Positions 52,563 to 61,559 of a stretch of 64,000 nt of DNA are shown piece after piece. Position numbers and translations under genes: made by a program. The notes beneath the pieces were generated by a model. That model was given only the letters and a program-made list of their open reading frames with translations. It was not told where the DNA came from and did not search any database. The DNA is from Pseudomonas citri. GTDB taxonomy: Bacteria; Pseudomonadota; Gammaproteobacteria; Pseudomonadales; Pseudomonadaceae. Position 1 is the stretch's first letter, and each line of letters starts with the position of its first letter. Location: NCBI RefSeq assembly GCF_025336485.1, contig NZ_JAODAB010000014.1, forward strand, positions 1-64,000, given 5' to 3'.

Positions 52563-54047
52563 TTAGTGGTTCAGGCGGAAATCTTTCTCGGCGGCTTCGA
52601 AGCGCTGCACCATACCGGCGGTAGGCGAACCCAGCTTGCTGACAATGTAGATCGCCAGGCTGGCGAAGATGAAGCCAGGGATGATTTCGTACAGGCCCAG
52701 CAGGGCGAAATGCTTCCAGACGATCACGGTGGTTGCACCGACCAGGATGCCGGCCAGCGCACCGTTACGGGTCATGCCTTTCCAGACCACAGAGATCAGC
52801 ACCACCGGGCCGAAGGCCGCACCGAAACCAGCCCAGGCGTAGCTCACCAGGCCCAGCACGCGGTTTTCCGGGTTGGCGGCCATGGCAATGGCAATCAACG
52901 CAACCAGCAGCACCATGGCCCGGCCGACCCAGACCAATTCAAGCTGGGAGGCGTTCTTGCGCAGGAAGGTCTTGTAGAAGTCTTCAGTCAGGGCGCTGGA
53001 GCACACCAGCAACTGGCAACTGAGGGTACTCATCACCGCCGCCAGGATGGCCGACAGCAACACACCGGCAATCCACGGGTTGAACAGCAGTTTGGCCAGC
53101 TCGATGAACACGCGCTCATGGTTTTCGGTCACGGGACCGGCCACATCCGGGTGCGCCGAGAAGTAGGCGATACCGAAAAAGCCGACAGCCACGGTGCCAC
53201 CCAGGCACAGGATCATCCAGGTCATGGAAATGCGGCGGGCGTTGGCGATGGACTTGACCGAGTCGGCGGCCATGAAGCGCGCCAGGATGTGCGGCTGGCC
53301 AAAGTAGCCCAAGCCCCAGCCCATCAGCGAGATGATGCCGATGAAGGTGGTGTTTTTCAGCATGTCGAAGGACCCCGGGTCCTTCGCCTCGATCGCCAGG
53401 AACGTGGTGTCGACGCCGCCAGTGGCCAGCAGCACGATGATCGGCGTGAGAATCAGCGCGAAAATCATCAGCGTGGCTTGCACGGTATCGGTCCAGCTCA
53501 CCGCCAGGAAGCCACCGACGAAGGTGTAGGCAATGGTCGCCGCAGCGCCGGCCCACAGCGCGGTCTCGTAGGACATGCCGAAGGTGCTCTCGAACAGACG
53601 GGCACCGGCCACGATGCCGGAGGCGCAGTAGATGGTGAAGAACACCAGGATGACCACCGCGGAAATGATCCGCAGCACGCCGCTCTTGTCTTCGAAGCGG
53701 CTGGAGAAGTAATCCGGCAGCGTCAGTGCGTCGCCGTTATGTTCGGTCTGCACTCGCAGGCGACCGGCCACGAACAACCAGTTCAGGTAGGCACCGACGA
53801 TCAAGCCGATGGCGATCCAGCTTTCCGACAGGCCAGACATGTAGATGGCACCCGGCAACCCCATCAAGAGCCAGCCGCTCATGTCGGAGGCCCCGGCGGA
53901 CAATGCCGTGACAACGCTGCCCAGGCTGCGACCGCCCAGGATGTAGTCGGAAAGGTTATTGGTGGAGCGATACGCCATCAGGCCGATCAGGACCATCGCA
54001 GCGATGTAGATCACGAAGGTGATCAAGGTGGGATTACTAACACTCAT
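52563..54047 (-). CDS. putP: Sodium/proline symporter PutP
   Basis: A 494-residue member of the sodium/solute symporter family with about thirteen transmembrane helices. It imports proline with Na+. Family motifs include S-A-G-A-S-D-M-S-G-W-L-L-M-G-L-P near residues 50-65 and G-W-G-L-G-Y-F-G-Q-P-H-I-L-A-R-F-M-A near 250. It is divergent from putA across 462 bases that contain GGTTGCACC motifs, the expected PutA operator type. PutA should therefore repress both genes when proline is scarce. Confidence 0.96.
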   Translation of the reverse strand: MSVSNPTLITFVIYIAAMVLIGLMAYRSTNNLSDYILGGRSLGSVVTALSAGASDMSGWLLMGLPGAIYMSGLSESWIAIGLIVGAYLNWLFVAGRLRVQTEHNGDALTLPDYFSSRFEDKSGVLRIISAVVILVFFTIYCASGIVAGARLFESTFGMSYETALWAGAAATIAYTFVGGFLAVSWTDTVQATLMIFALILTPIIVLLATGGVDTTFLAIEAKDPGSFDMLKNTTFIGIISLMGWGLGYFGQPHILARFMAADSVKSIANARRISMTWMILCLGGTVAVGFFGIAYFSAHPDVAGPVTENHERVFIELAKLLFNPWIAGVLLSAILAAVMSTLSCQLLVCSSALTEDFYKTFLRKNASQLELVWVGRAMVLLVALIAIAMAANPENRVLGLVSYAWAGFGAAFGPVVLISVVWKGMTRNGALAGILVGATTVIVWKHFALLGLYEIIPGFIFASLAIYIVSKLGSPTAGMVQRFEAAEKDFRLNH

Positions 54048-54195
54048 GAGTTACGCCCTGGCTTTGTTTTTATGTTGCGGTGGCAGTGGCAAGCGCCAAC
54101 AACGCAGACGTTGTAGCGACGATTTGCAGACCCGCGTATTTAATGACTGATGTTTCCCCAGGAAAGCCATCAGCCGATGCCCTCGGCCAAAAACC

Positions 54196-54270
54196 GGTTG
54201 CACCTTGGCCGCGAATGCTATGCAACAAACGAAATAAGGTGCAACCAGTTTTGATCGAATCAGTTGCACC
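54196..54270. promoter_or_regulatory. PutA operator cluster near putP
   Basis: GGTTGCACC at 54196-54204, its reverse complement GGTGCAACC at 54238-54246, and AGTTGCACC at 54262-54270, with a half match TGCAAC at 54221-54226. E. coli PutA binds GTTGCA-containing operators through its ribbon-helix-helix domain, and this PutA has such a domain. Confidence 0.7.
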
Positions 54271-54419
54271 TGATCGGTTTTCTCGGCAAAACCCGACTTT
54301 TTGCTCTTTTTTGGGGCAATAAAAACAGCTTTGCGAAAAATTTCAGCACCAAAGCAGTGCACATAAGGACCAGCCTTTTTCGCTGCCCGATGAAGCGTAG
54401 GACCTTTCAAGAAAAAAAG

Positions 54420-54438
54420 GGTTGCACCCGGTTGCACC
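54420..54438. promoter_or_regulatory. Tandem PutA operators near putA
   Basis: Two direct copies of GGTTGCACC at 54420-54428 and 54430-54438, offset by ten bases (one helical turn), 72-90 bases upstream of the putA start. A further GGTGCAACC lies inside putA at 54648-54656. Confidence 0.7.
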
Positions 54439-54509
54439 TCTACCAGAGCGCAGCTAATCTTGCCGCCAGCTGATGCCACGCAATACGTGGTAAACATGAG
54501 GATAAAAAT

Positions 54510-57500
54510 ATGGCTACCACCACCCTTGGGGTCAAACTCGACGACCCGACCCGCGAACGCCTGAAGGCGGCCGCAACCTCGATTGATCGCACACCTCACT
54601 GGCTGATCAAGCAGGCAATTTTCAATTACCTGGAAAAACTCGAGGGTGGTGCAACCCTGACGGAACTGAACGGTGCGACCCGTGCCGACGGCGACGATGC
54701 GGGTGAGGTCCAGGTCGACCACGCTCACCAATGCTTCCTCGAATTTGCCGAGAGCATCCTGCCGCAATCGGTGTTGCGTGCCTCCATCACCGCCGCCTAC
54801 CGTCGCCCGGAACCCGAAGTGGTACCGATGCTGATCGAACAGGCCCGCCTGCCGATGGAAATGGCCGAGGCCACCAACAAGCTGGCCGCTTCGATCGCGG
54901 AAAAACTGCGCAACCAGAAAAGCGCCGGCGGCCGCGCCGGTATCGTCCAGGGCCTGCTGCAGGAGTTCTCCCTGTCGTCCCAGGAAGGCGTCGCACTGAT
55001 GTGCCTGGCCGAAGCACTGCTGCGCATCCCGGACAAAGGCACCCGTGATGCGCTGATCCGCGACAAGATCAGCACTGGCAACTGGCAGCCGCACCTGGGC
55101 AACAGCCCATCGCTGTTCGTCAACGCCGCCACCTGGGGCCTGCTGCTGACCGGCAAGCTCGTCGCCACCCACAATGAAGCAGGCCTGACCTCCTCCCTGA
55201 GCCGCATCATCGGCAAGAGCGGCGAACCGATGATCCGCAAGGGCGTCGACATGGCCATGCGCCTGATGGGCGAGCAGTTCGTCACCGGCGAGACCATTGC
55301 CGAGGCCCTGGCCAACGCCAACAAGTTCGAGACCAAGGGTTTCCGTTATTCCTACGACATGCTGGGTGAAGCGGCGCTCACCGAACATGACGCCCAGAAA
55401 TACCTGGCCTCTTACGAGCAAGCCATTCACTCGATCGGCAAGGCGTCCCATGGCCGTGGGATTTATGAAGGTCCGGGCATTTCCATCAAGCTTTCCGCCC
55501 TGCACCCACGCTACAGCCGCGCCCAGTACGAGCGCGTCATGGACGAGTTGTACCCGCGCCTGCTGTCGCTGACCCTGCTGGCCAAGCAATACGACATCGG
55601 CCTGAACATCGACGCCGAGGAAGCCGACCGCCTGGAACTGTCCCTGGACCTGCTGGAGCGCCTGTGCTTCGAACCGCAGTTGACCGGCTGGAACGGCATC
55701 GGCTTCGTGATCCAGGCCTACCAGAAACGCTGCCCGTATGTGATCGACTATGTCATCGACCTGGCCCGTCGCAGCCGCCATCGCCTGATGATCCGCCTGG
55801 TAAAAGGCGCGTACTGGGACAGCGAGATCAAGCGCGCCCAGGTCGAAGGCCTGGAAGGCTATCCGGTCTATACCCGCAAGGTGTACACCGACGTGTCCTA
55901 CATCGCTTGCGCGCGCAAGCTGCTGTCGGTGCCGGAAGTCATCTACCCGCAATTCGCCACGCACAACGCCCATACCCTGTCGGCCATTTATCACATTGCC
56001 GGTCAGAACTATTACCCCGGCCAGTACGAATTCCAATGCCTGCACGGCATGGGTGAACCGCTGTACGAACAGGTGGTCGGCAAGGTTTCCGAAGGCAAGT
56101 TGAACCGTCCGTGCCGCGTGTACGCCCCGGTCGGCACCCACGAAACATTGCTCGCCTATCTGGTGCGTCGCCTGTTGGAAAACGGTGCCAACACCTCGTT
56201 CGTCAACCGCATCGCCGACCAGTCGATCTCCATCCAGGAATTGGTGGCCGATCCGGTGGCGAGCATCGAACAAATGGCGACCCTGGAAGGCGGTTTCGGC
56301 CTGCCACACCCGCGCATCCCGTTGCCACGCGACCTGTACGGCAGCGATCGCGCCAACTCCAGCGGCATCGACCTGGCCAACGAACACCGCCTGGCGTCCT
56401 TGTCCTGCGCGCTGCTGGCCACCGCCCATAACGACTGGAAAGCCGCGCCGATGCTCGGTTGCGCCGCCAGCGAAGAAAGCCCGGCACCACTGCTGAACCC
56501 GTCCGATCATCGCGATGTGGTCGGCCATGTCCAGGAAGCCACGGTTGTCGACGTCGACAACGCCATCCAGTGCGCGCTCAACGCCGCACCGATCTGGCAG
56601 GCCACGCCGCCGGCCGAACGCGCCGCGATCCTGGAGCGCGCCGCCGACCTGATGGAAGGCGATATCCAGCCGCTGATGGGCTTGTTGGCCCGCGAGGCTG
56701 GCAAGACCTTCGCCAACGCCATCGCCGAAGTCCGTGAAGCCGTCGACTTCCTGCGCTACTACGCGGTGCAGGCACGCAACGATTTCACCAACGACGCCCA
56801 CCGCCCGTTGGGCCCGGTGGTCTGCATCAGCCCGTGGAACTTCCCCCTGGCGATTTTCAGCGGCCAGGTCGCCGCCGCACTCGCCGCCGGCAACCCGGTA
56901 CTGGCCAAGCCCGCCGAGCAAACGCCACTGGTGGCGGCCCAGGCCGTGCGCCTGATGCTCGAAGCCGGGATTCCCGAAGGTGTCCTGCAACTGCTGCCGG
57001 GGCGCGGTGAAACCGTCGGCGCCCGCCTGGTGGGTGACGAGCGGGTCAAGGGCGTGATGTTCACCGGCTCCACCGAAGTGGCTCGCCTGCTGCAACGCAA
57101 CATCGCCGGTCGCCTGGATAACCAGGGTCGTCCGATCCCACTGATTGCCGAAACCGGCGGCCAGAACGCCATGATCGTCGACTCCTCGGCCCTGACCGAA
57201 CAAGTGGTCATCGACGTGGTGTCATCAGCCTTCGACAGCGCCGGCCAGCGTTGCTCGGCCCTGCGGGTCCTGTGCTTGCAGGAAGATTCCGCCGACCGCG
57301 TCATCGAAATGCTCAAGGGTGCCATGGCGCAATCGCGTCTCGGCAACCCGGAGCGCCTGTCGGTGGACATCGGCCCGGTGATCGACGCCGAAGCCAAGGC
57401 CGGTATCGAGAAACACATCCAGGCCATGCGCGACAAAGGTCGCACCGTGTACCAGATGGCCATCGCCGACAGCGATGAGTGCAAGCGTGGCACCTTCGTC

Positions 57501-58463
57501 ATGCCGACCCTGATCGAGCTGGAAAGCTTCGATGAGTTGCAGCGCGAGATCTTCGGCCCAGTGCTGCACGTGGTGCGCTACAAGCGCAAGGAACTGGATC
57601 AGTTGATCAACCAGATCAACGCATCCGGCTACGGCCTGACCCTGGGCGTGCACACCCGCATCGACGAAACCATTGCCAAGGTGATCGACAGCGTTCACGC
57701 CGGCAACGTCTACGTGAACCGCAACATCGTCGGTGCCGTGGTCGGCGTGCAGCCGTTTGGTGGCGAAGGCCTGTCGGGCACCGGGCCGAAGGCCGGTGGT
57801 CCGCTGTACCTGTACCGTCTGCTGTCGACACGTCCTACCGATGCCATCCAGCAATCCTTCGTCCGCGGCGACGCCCTCAGCGCTCCGGACCTGCGCTTGC
57901 GCGAAACCCTGGGTCAACCGCTGAAAGCCCTGCAAACCTGGGCCGACAGCCAGAAACTCGCGGAACTGAGCGCCCTGTGCGTGCAGTTCGCGGCCCAGTC
58001 GCAAAGCGGCATTACCCGCCAACTGACCGGCCCGACCGGCGAACGCAACAGCTACGCCATCCTGCCGCGCGAGCACGTGCTGTGCCTGGCGGAAGTGGAA
58101 GGCGACCTGCTGACGCAACTGGCGGCGGTCCTGGCCGTGGGCGGTTCGGCCGTGTGGCCGGAAACCGACGCGAGCAAAGCCTTGTTCGCCCGCTTGCCGA
58201 AGGAGATCCAGGCACGCATCCAGCGCGCTTCCGACTGGGCCAAGGATGACGTGCTGTTCGACGCCGTCCTGCACCATGGCGACTCGGACCAATTGCGCAA
58301 TGTCTGCCAGCAAGTGGCCAAGCGCGCCGGCGCTATCGTCGGGGTCCATGGCCTGTCGCAAGGCGAAACCGGCATCGCGCTGGAACGCCTGGTAATCGAG
58401 CGGGCCTTGAGCGTCAACACCGCTGCGGCGGGCGGCAACGCCAGCCTGATGACTATTGGCTAA
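54510..58463 (+). CDS. putA: Trifunctional proline utilisation protein PutA
   Basis: A 1317-residue protein that oxidises proline to glutamate and represses the put genes. Residues 1-47 form a ribbon-helix-helix DNA-binding domain (T-T-L-G-V-K-L-D-D at the start). The FAD-linked proline dehydrogenase barrel follows (about 240-570), with L-V-K-G-A-Y-W-D near 430-437 and R-R-L-L-E-N-G-A-N near 553. The P5C dehydrogenase domain has catalytic C915 in G-Q-R-C-S-A and E881 in E-T-G-G-Q-N. The C-terminal 170 or so residues resemble the accessory domain of long PutA proteins. GAGGATAA precedes the ATG. It is membrane-associated when proline is present and DNA-bound when it is not. Confidence 0.98.
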   Translation: MATTTLGVKLDDPTRERLKAAATSIDRTPHWLIKQAIFNYLEKLEGGATLTELNGATRADGDDAGEVQVDHAHQCFLEFAESILPQSVLRASITAAYRRPEPEVVPMLIEQARLPMEMAEATNKLAASIAEKLRNQKSAGGRAGIVQGLLQEFSLSSQEGVALMCLAEALLRIPDKGTRDALIRDKISTGNWQPHLGNSPSLFVNAATWGLLLTGKLVATHNEAGLTSSLSRIIGKSGEPMIRKGVDMAMRLMGEQFVTGETIAEALANANKFETKGFRYSYDMLGEAALTEHDAQKYLASYEQAIHSIGKASHGRGIYEGPGISIKLSALHPRYSRAQYERVMDELYPRLLSLTLLAKQYDIGLNIDAEEADRLELSLDLLERLCFEPQLTGWNGIGFVIQAYQKRCPYVIDYVIDLARRSRHRLMIRLVKGAYWDSEIKRAQVEGLEGYPVYTRKVYTDVSYIACARKLLSVPEVIYPQFATHNAHTLSAIYHIAGQNYYPGQYEFQCLHGMGEPLYEQVVGKVSEGKLNRPCRVYAPVGTHETLLAYLVRRLLENGANTSFVNRIADQSISIQELVADPVASIEQMATLEGGFGLPHPRIPLPRDLYGSDRANSSGIDLANEHRLASLSCALLATAHNDWKAAPMLGCAASEESPAPLLNPSDHRDVVGHVQEATVVDVDNAIQCALNAAPIWQATPPAERAAILERAADLMEGDIQPLMGLLAREAGKTFANAIAEVREAVDFLRYYAVQARNDFTNDAHRPLGPVVCISPWNFPLAIFSGQVAAALAAGNPVLAKPAEQTPLVAAQAVRLMLEAGIPEGVLQLLPGRGETVGARLVGDERVKGVMFTGSTEVARLLQRNIAGRLDNQGRPIPLIAETGGQNAMIVDSSALTEQVVIDVVSSAFDSAGQRCSALRVLCLQEDSADRVIEMLKGAMAQSRLGNPERLSVDIGPVIDAEAKAGIEKHIQAMRDKGRTVYQMAIADSDECKRGTFVMPTLIELESFDELQREIFGPVLHVVRYKRKELDQLINQINASGYGLTLGVHTRIDETIAKVIDSVHAGNVYVNRNIVGAVVGVQPFGGEGLSGTGPKAGGPLYLYRLLSTRPTDAIQQSFVRGDALSAPDLRLRETLGQPLKALQTWADSQKLAELSALCVQFAAQSQSGITRQLTGPTGERNSYAILPREHVLCLAEVEGDLLTQLAAVLAVGGSAVWPETDASKALFARLPKEIQARIQRASDWAKDDVLFDAVLHHGDSDQLRNVCQQVAKRAGAIVGVHGLSQGETGIALERLVIERALSVNTAAAGGNASLMTIG

Positions 58464-58473
58464 ACCGCTGTAA

Positions 58474-58500
58474 GCCGGGCATCTGCAATGGGTGCCCGGC
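58474..58500 (+). terminator. Hairpin after putA
   Basis: GCCGGGCA and TGCCCGGC form a perfect 8-bp stem 11 bases past the putA stop. There is no T-tract, so termination activity is uncertain. Confidence 0.45.
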
Positions 58501-58508
58501 AATCCCCC

Positions 58509-58565
58509 CCTGTGGGAGTGGGCTTTGTGAGCAAAGCTTGCTCCCACAAGGTTTTGCTCCCACAT
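58509..58565. repeat. REP cluster
   Basis: CCTGTGGGAGTGGGCTTTG, then GCAAAGCTTGCTCCCACAAG, then a third tail TTTTGCTCCCACA. It appears to be one REP pair plus a partial unit, between putA and the acyl-CoA dehydrogenase gene. Confidence 0.75.
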
Positions 58566-58675
58566 TCGGGATTAGCATCGGCCTCTCCCCTCCATCACCG
58601 TCATCAATCATCCTGTTCACCCCCCCTTCCCAGACCTAGACTCGGCCCATTCCAAAGAAAGAAAGGTAGGCCGCC

Positions 58676-60478
58676 ATGTCCGAGACGCTGCTCAGTTCCC
58701 GCAATCTGGCTTTCGAGCTGTATGAAGTCCTTGATGCCGAGGGCCTGACCCAGCGCGAGCGGTTTGCCGAGCACACTCGCGAAACCTTCGACGCCGCCCT
58801 CGGCACGGCACGCAGCATCGCCGAAAAATATTTCGCGCCGCACAACCGCAAGAACGATGAAAACGAACCGCGCTACGAAAACGGCCAGGCCATTCTGATC
58901 CCCGAGGTGAAACCGGCGGTGGAGGCCTTCCTCGAAGCCGGCTTTCTCAACGCTGCGCGCAGTTTCGACGCCGGCGGCATGCAATTGCCGACGCTGCTGT
59001 CCCAGGCCTGTTTCGCGCATTTTCAGTCGGCTAACGCAGCTTCGACCTCTTATCCGTTCCTGACCATGGGCGCGGCGAACCTGATCGAGAGTTTCGGCAG
59101 CGAGGAGCAGAAGCAACGCTTCCTGCAACCGATGATCGACGGCCGCTTCTTCGGCACCATGGCCCTGACCGAGCCCCATGCGGGTTCTTCGCTGGCGGAT
59201 ATTCGTACGCGCGCGGAGCCAGCAGCCGACGGCACCTATCGACTCAAGGGCAACAAGATCTTCATTTCCGGTGGCGACCACCCGCTGTCGGAAAACATCG
59301 TGCACATGGTGTTGGCGAAACTGCCGGATGCGCCGCCAGGCGTTAAGGGCATCTCGCTGTTCATCGTGCCCAAGTTCCTGGTCAACGACGACGGCAGCCT
59401 GGGCCCGCGCAACGATGTGCTGCTGGCTGGGCTGTTCCACAAGATGGGCTGGCGCGGCACCACGTCAACGGCGTTGAATTTCGGCGATAACGGCGAGTGT
59501 GTCGGCTACCTGGTGGGCAAACCGCACCACGGCCTGAGCTATATGTTCCAGATGATGAACGAGGCGCGGATCGGCGTCGGCATGGGCGCGGTGATGCTGG
59601 GTTACGCCGGTTACCTGTATTCCCTTGAATACGCCCGCGAACGCCCGCAAGGCCGGGTACCCGACAGCAAGGACCCGACCACCGCCCCGGTGGCGATCAT
59701 CCAGCATGCCGATGTGCGCCGCATGCTACTGACCCAGAAGGCCTATGTGGAAGGTGCCTTTGACCTGGGCCTGTACGCCGCGCGACTGTTCGACGACACC
59801 ACCAGCCTGGAAAGTGAAGTGGAACGTCGGCGCGCCCATGAACTGCTGGACCTGCTGACCCCCATCGTCAAGTCGTGGCCCTCGGAGTTCTGCCTGAAGG
59901 CCAACGAGCTGGCGATCCAGATTCTCGGTGGCCACGGCTACACCCGCGAATACCCGGTCGAGCAGTATTACCGCGACAACCGCCTGAACCCGATCCACGA
60001 AGGCACCCATGGCATCCAATCCCTGGACCTGTTGGGGCGCAAGTTGGCGCAGAACGGCGGCGCCGGGCTCAAGCAACTGATCCGCCTGATGGCCGCCACC
60101 AGCGAGCGTGCCCAGGCATTCGAGGCATTGACCCCTTTGCGCCAGCCGCTGGAAACACTGGTGGCGCACCTGCAGACCGTCACCCTCGGCCTGCTTGCAG
60201 ACCTTGCCCAAGGCCAGGTCAACAGCAGCCTCGCCAACTCGGCCCTGTACCTCAAGGTATTCGGCCACATGGTGATCGGCTGGCGCTGGCTGGAGCAGGC
60301 GATTCACGCCGAGCAAGGGTTGGCCCGCGGCAATCGCGCAGACCACGATTTCTACAAAGGCAAGTTGCAGGCGGCACGGTATTTCCTGACGTGGGAAGTG
60401 CCGGGGTGCCATCAGGAGCTGGCATTGCTTGAGGCGCGGGACGATACGTGCCTGGGGATGCGGGATGAGTGGTTCTGA
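58676..60478 (+). CDS. Acyl-CoA dehydrogenase (long form)
   Basis: A 600-residue FAD enzyme of the extended acyl-CoA dehydrogenase group (DmdC/FadE5-like, PA5020 by position). It should introduce a double bond into an acyl-CoA. The N-terminal and middle domains include M-A-L-T-E-P-H-A-G-S-S-L-A-D near residues 162-175. The catalytic base is E442 in H-E-G-T-H-G. The I-L-G-G-H-G-Y-T-R-E-Y motif is typical, and an extra C-terminal helical domain makes it longer than the usual 380 residues. AAGGTAGG precedes the ATG. Chain-length preference is unknown. Confidence 0.92.
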   Translation: MSETLLSSRNLAFELYEVLDAEGLTQRERFAEHTRETFDAALGTARSIAEKYFAPHNRKNDENEPRYENGQAILIPEVKPAVEAFLEAGFLNAARSFDAGGMQLPTLLSQACFAHFQSANAASTSYPFLTMGAANLIESFGSEEQKQRFLQPMIDGRFFGTMALTEPHAGSSLADIRTRAEPAADGTYRLKGNKIFISGGDHPLSENIVHMVLAKLPDAPPGVKGISLFIVPKFLVNDDGSLGPRNDVLLAGLFHKMGWRGTTSTALNFGDNGECVGYLVGKPHHGLSYMFQMMNEARIGVGMGAVMLGYAGYLYSLEYARERPQGRVPDSKDPTTAPVAIIQHADVRRMLLTQKAYVEGAFDLGLYAARLFDDTTSLESEVERRRAHELLDLLTPIVKSWPSEFCLKANELAIQILGGHGYTREYPVEQYYRDNRLNPIHEGTHGIQSLDLLGRKLAQNGGAGLKQLIRLMAATSERAQAFEALTPLRQPLETLVAHLQTVTLGLLADLAQGQVNSSLANSALYLKVFGHMVIGWRWLEQAIHAEQGLARGNRADHDFYKGKLQAARYFLTWEVPGCHQELALLEARDDTCLGMRDEWF

Positions 60479-60507
60479 GCGAGGACTTGTGGTGCGACTG
60501 AAATCCC

Positions 60508-60602
60508 ATCGCGGGCAAGCCTTGCTCCCACAGCGGGTCTGCTTGAACACAAAGTCCGAGTTCACAACAAATCGACTGTGGGAGCGGGCTTGCTCCCACA
60601 GT
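60508..60602. repeat. REPIN (paired REP sequences)
   Basis: ATCGCGGGCAAGCCTTGCTC at the left and CTGTGGGAGCGGGCTTGCTC then CCACAG at the right. The pair fills the gap between the acyl-CoA dehydrogenase gene and the ZapA-like gene. Confidence 0.8.
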
Positions 60603-60626
60603 TAACCTAATCGCCGCGGCCCCGCT

Positions 60627-60929
60627 TCAGGCCTGCTGGATTGTTTTGGAAATCACCTCGACCGTGGCGCTGACCTGCTCTTCGTAACGCTCGAGTTCGG
60701 CCTTGTGCTGCTTCTGCATTTCGATTTGTTGCGAGCACAGGTTCATGGCCGCCAGTACCAGCAGCCGGTCACCGATCAGCGTCGGGTATTTCCTCTTGGT
60801 ATCGGCCAGCGCGGCCTTGAGCATCGAAGCAGCGTCCAGCAGGGCCTGTTCCTGTCCGGCCGGCGCCTTGATCGAATAGTCTTCTCCCAGGATCGAGAGG
60901 ACCGTTACCCCATCGGCACCGTGCTTCAT
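60627..60929 (-). CDS. ZapA-like cell division protein
   Basis: A 100-residue protein of the ZapA family: an N-terminal globular part (V-T-V-L-S-I-L-G-E-D-Y-S-I at 8-20, D-R-L-L-V-L-A-A-M-N-L near 54-64) and a C-terminal coiled coil. ZapA stabilises FtsZ polymers. It overlaps the preceding coiled-coil gene by ATGA. In pseudomonads the usual zapA lies beside 6S RNA and a 5-formyl-THF cyclo-ligase gene; here the downstream side holds only a REPIN, so this may be a second, paralogous copy. I therefore give no symbol. Confidence 0.8.
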   Translation of the reverse strand: MKHGADGVTVLSILGEDYSIKAPAGQEQALLDAASMLKAALADTKRKYPTLIGDRLLVLAAMNLCSQQIEMQKQHKAELERYEEQVSATVEVISKTIQQA

Positions 60930-61156
60930 GCGCTGACAGCCCCGTTGCTGGCGCGCTCGATCAGCGCCTGGATCCGGGCGGCGGTGGCACCGTGCAGTTC
61001 TTCCTGCTCCATCAGGCTCAGTTGCAGACTCTCGTTTTCATCCTTGGCCCTGGCAAGTTCCGCGTTCAGGGTTTCATTCACACCGGTGAGATGACGGTTC
61101 TGTTGCACCAGGTCGTTGACCAGTTGCTCCAGCTGGCTGAGGGATGCTTCCAACAT
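60926..61156 (-). CDS. TIGR02449-like coiled-coil protein
   Basis: A 76-residue, largely coiled-coil protein with heptad leucines (L-S-Q-L-E-Q-L-V-N-D-L-V-Q-Q-N), matching the TIGR02449 family that is encoded next to zapA in pseudomonads and resembles ZapB in size and form. It probably acts with the ZapA-like product in Z-ring organisation. Its stop overlaps the ZapA-like start. No strong ribosome-binding site is visible before the ATG at 61156. Confidence 0.78.
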   Translation of the reverse strand: MLEASLSQLEQLVNDLVQQNRHLTGVNETLNAELARAKDENESLQLSLMEQEELHGATAARIQALIERASNGAVSA

Positions 61157-61220
61157 ATTGATTTCCAGGCATTTTCAAGGGGCGCGTACGATAAAGAAAA
61201 GTCATCGCCGATGCCACGGT

Positions 61221-61366
61221 CAGGGTTTGTACGAAAAGTCGCCGAGCGGCGATCAGGCAAGGCGAAAACAGGCGAGGAAGCGCAGTTGACTGGTTGTCAA
61301 TGAGCATTCCGAGCCTGTTTTCAACGCAGCATGATCGTCGCGCAGGCACTTTTCGTACAAAGCCTG
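61221..61366. mobile_element. MITE-like element with 19-bp terminal inverted repeats
   Basis: A 146-bp unit whose ends are CAGGGTTTGTACGAAAAGT and, inverted, CAGGCTTTGTACGAAAAGT: 18 of 19 bases match. Inside is a second dyad, GCGAAAACAGGC and GCCTGTTTTCAACGC. It contains no gene. I recall similar sequences scattered in other Pseudomonas genomes, so a non-autonomous mobile repeat is likely. It occupies much of the 403-base gap between the coiled-coil gene and the chemoreceptor gene; I see no coding sequence in the remainder. Confidence 0.75.
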
Positions 61367-61559
61367 CGGATGGCGGTGCTTCGCTCGCGAGTTGTAAAGA
61401 CTCTGGTGAGGGCATCTGGTTCCTACCCTTCGTCGCGTCAAAAAACCTGCGCTGCGACAAAAATGCACAGCCCCCTCAAGACTTTAGTCGCATGACCGAT
61501 AAGTCACTAAGCAACCGTTAACGCTCCGCACGAACACACTTCCTTCCGGTATTCCCCCC

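Larger units (their letters stand above)
54048..54509. other. putP-putA control region
   Basis: A 462-base divergent intergenic region, more AT-rich than its surroundings and without convincing coding sequence. It holds the operator-like motifs listed next and presumably both promoters. Confidence 0.75.

Noticed and set aside
54051..57203. A 1050-codon open frame on the minus strand opposite putA
   Set aside because: It is antisense to a full, conserved putA and results from high GC at third codon positions. Its translation is low in family-like features.
60480..60626. 6S RNA downstream of the ZapA-like gene
   Set aside because: The gap is filled by two REP units and is too short for a 6S RNA of about 180 bases.
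61074..61460. Short open frames crossing the inverted-repeat element
   Set aside because: They begin and end arbitrarily within the element and neighbouring genes, with no ribosome sites or recognisable product.
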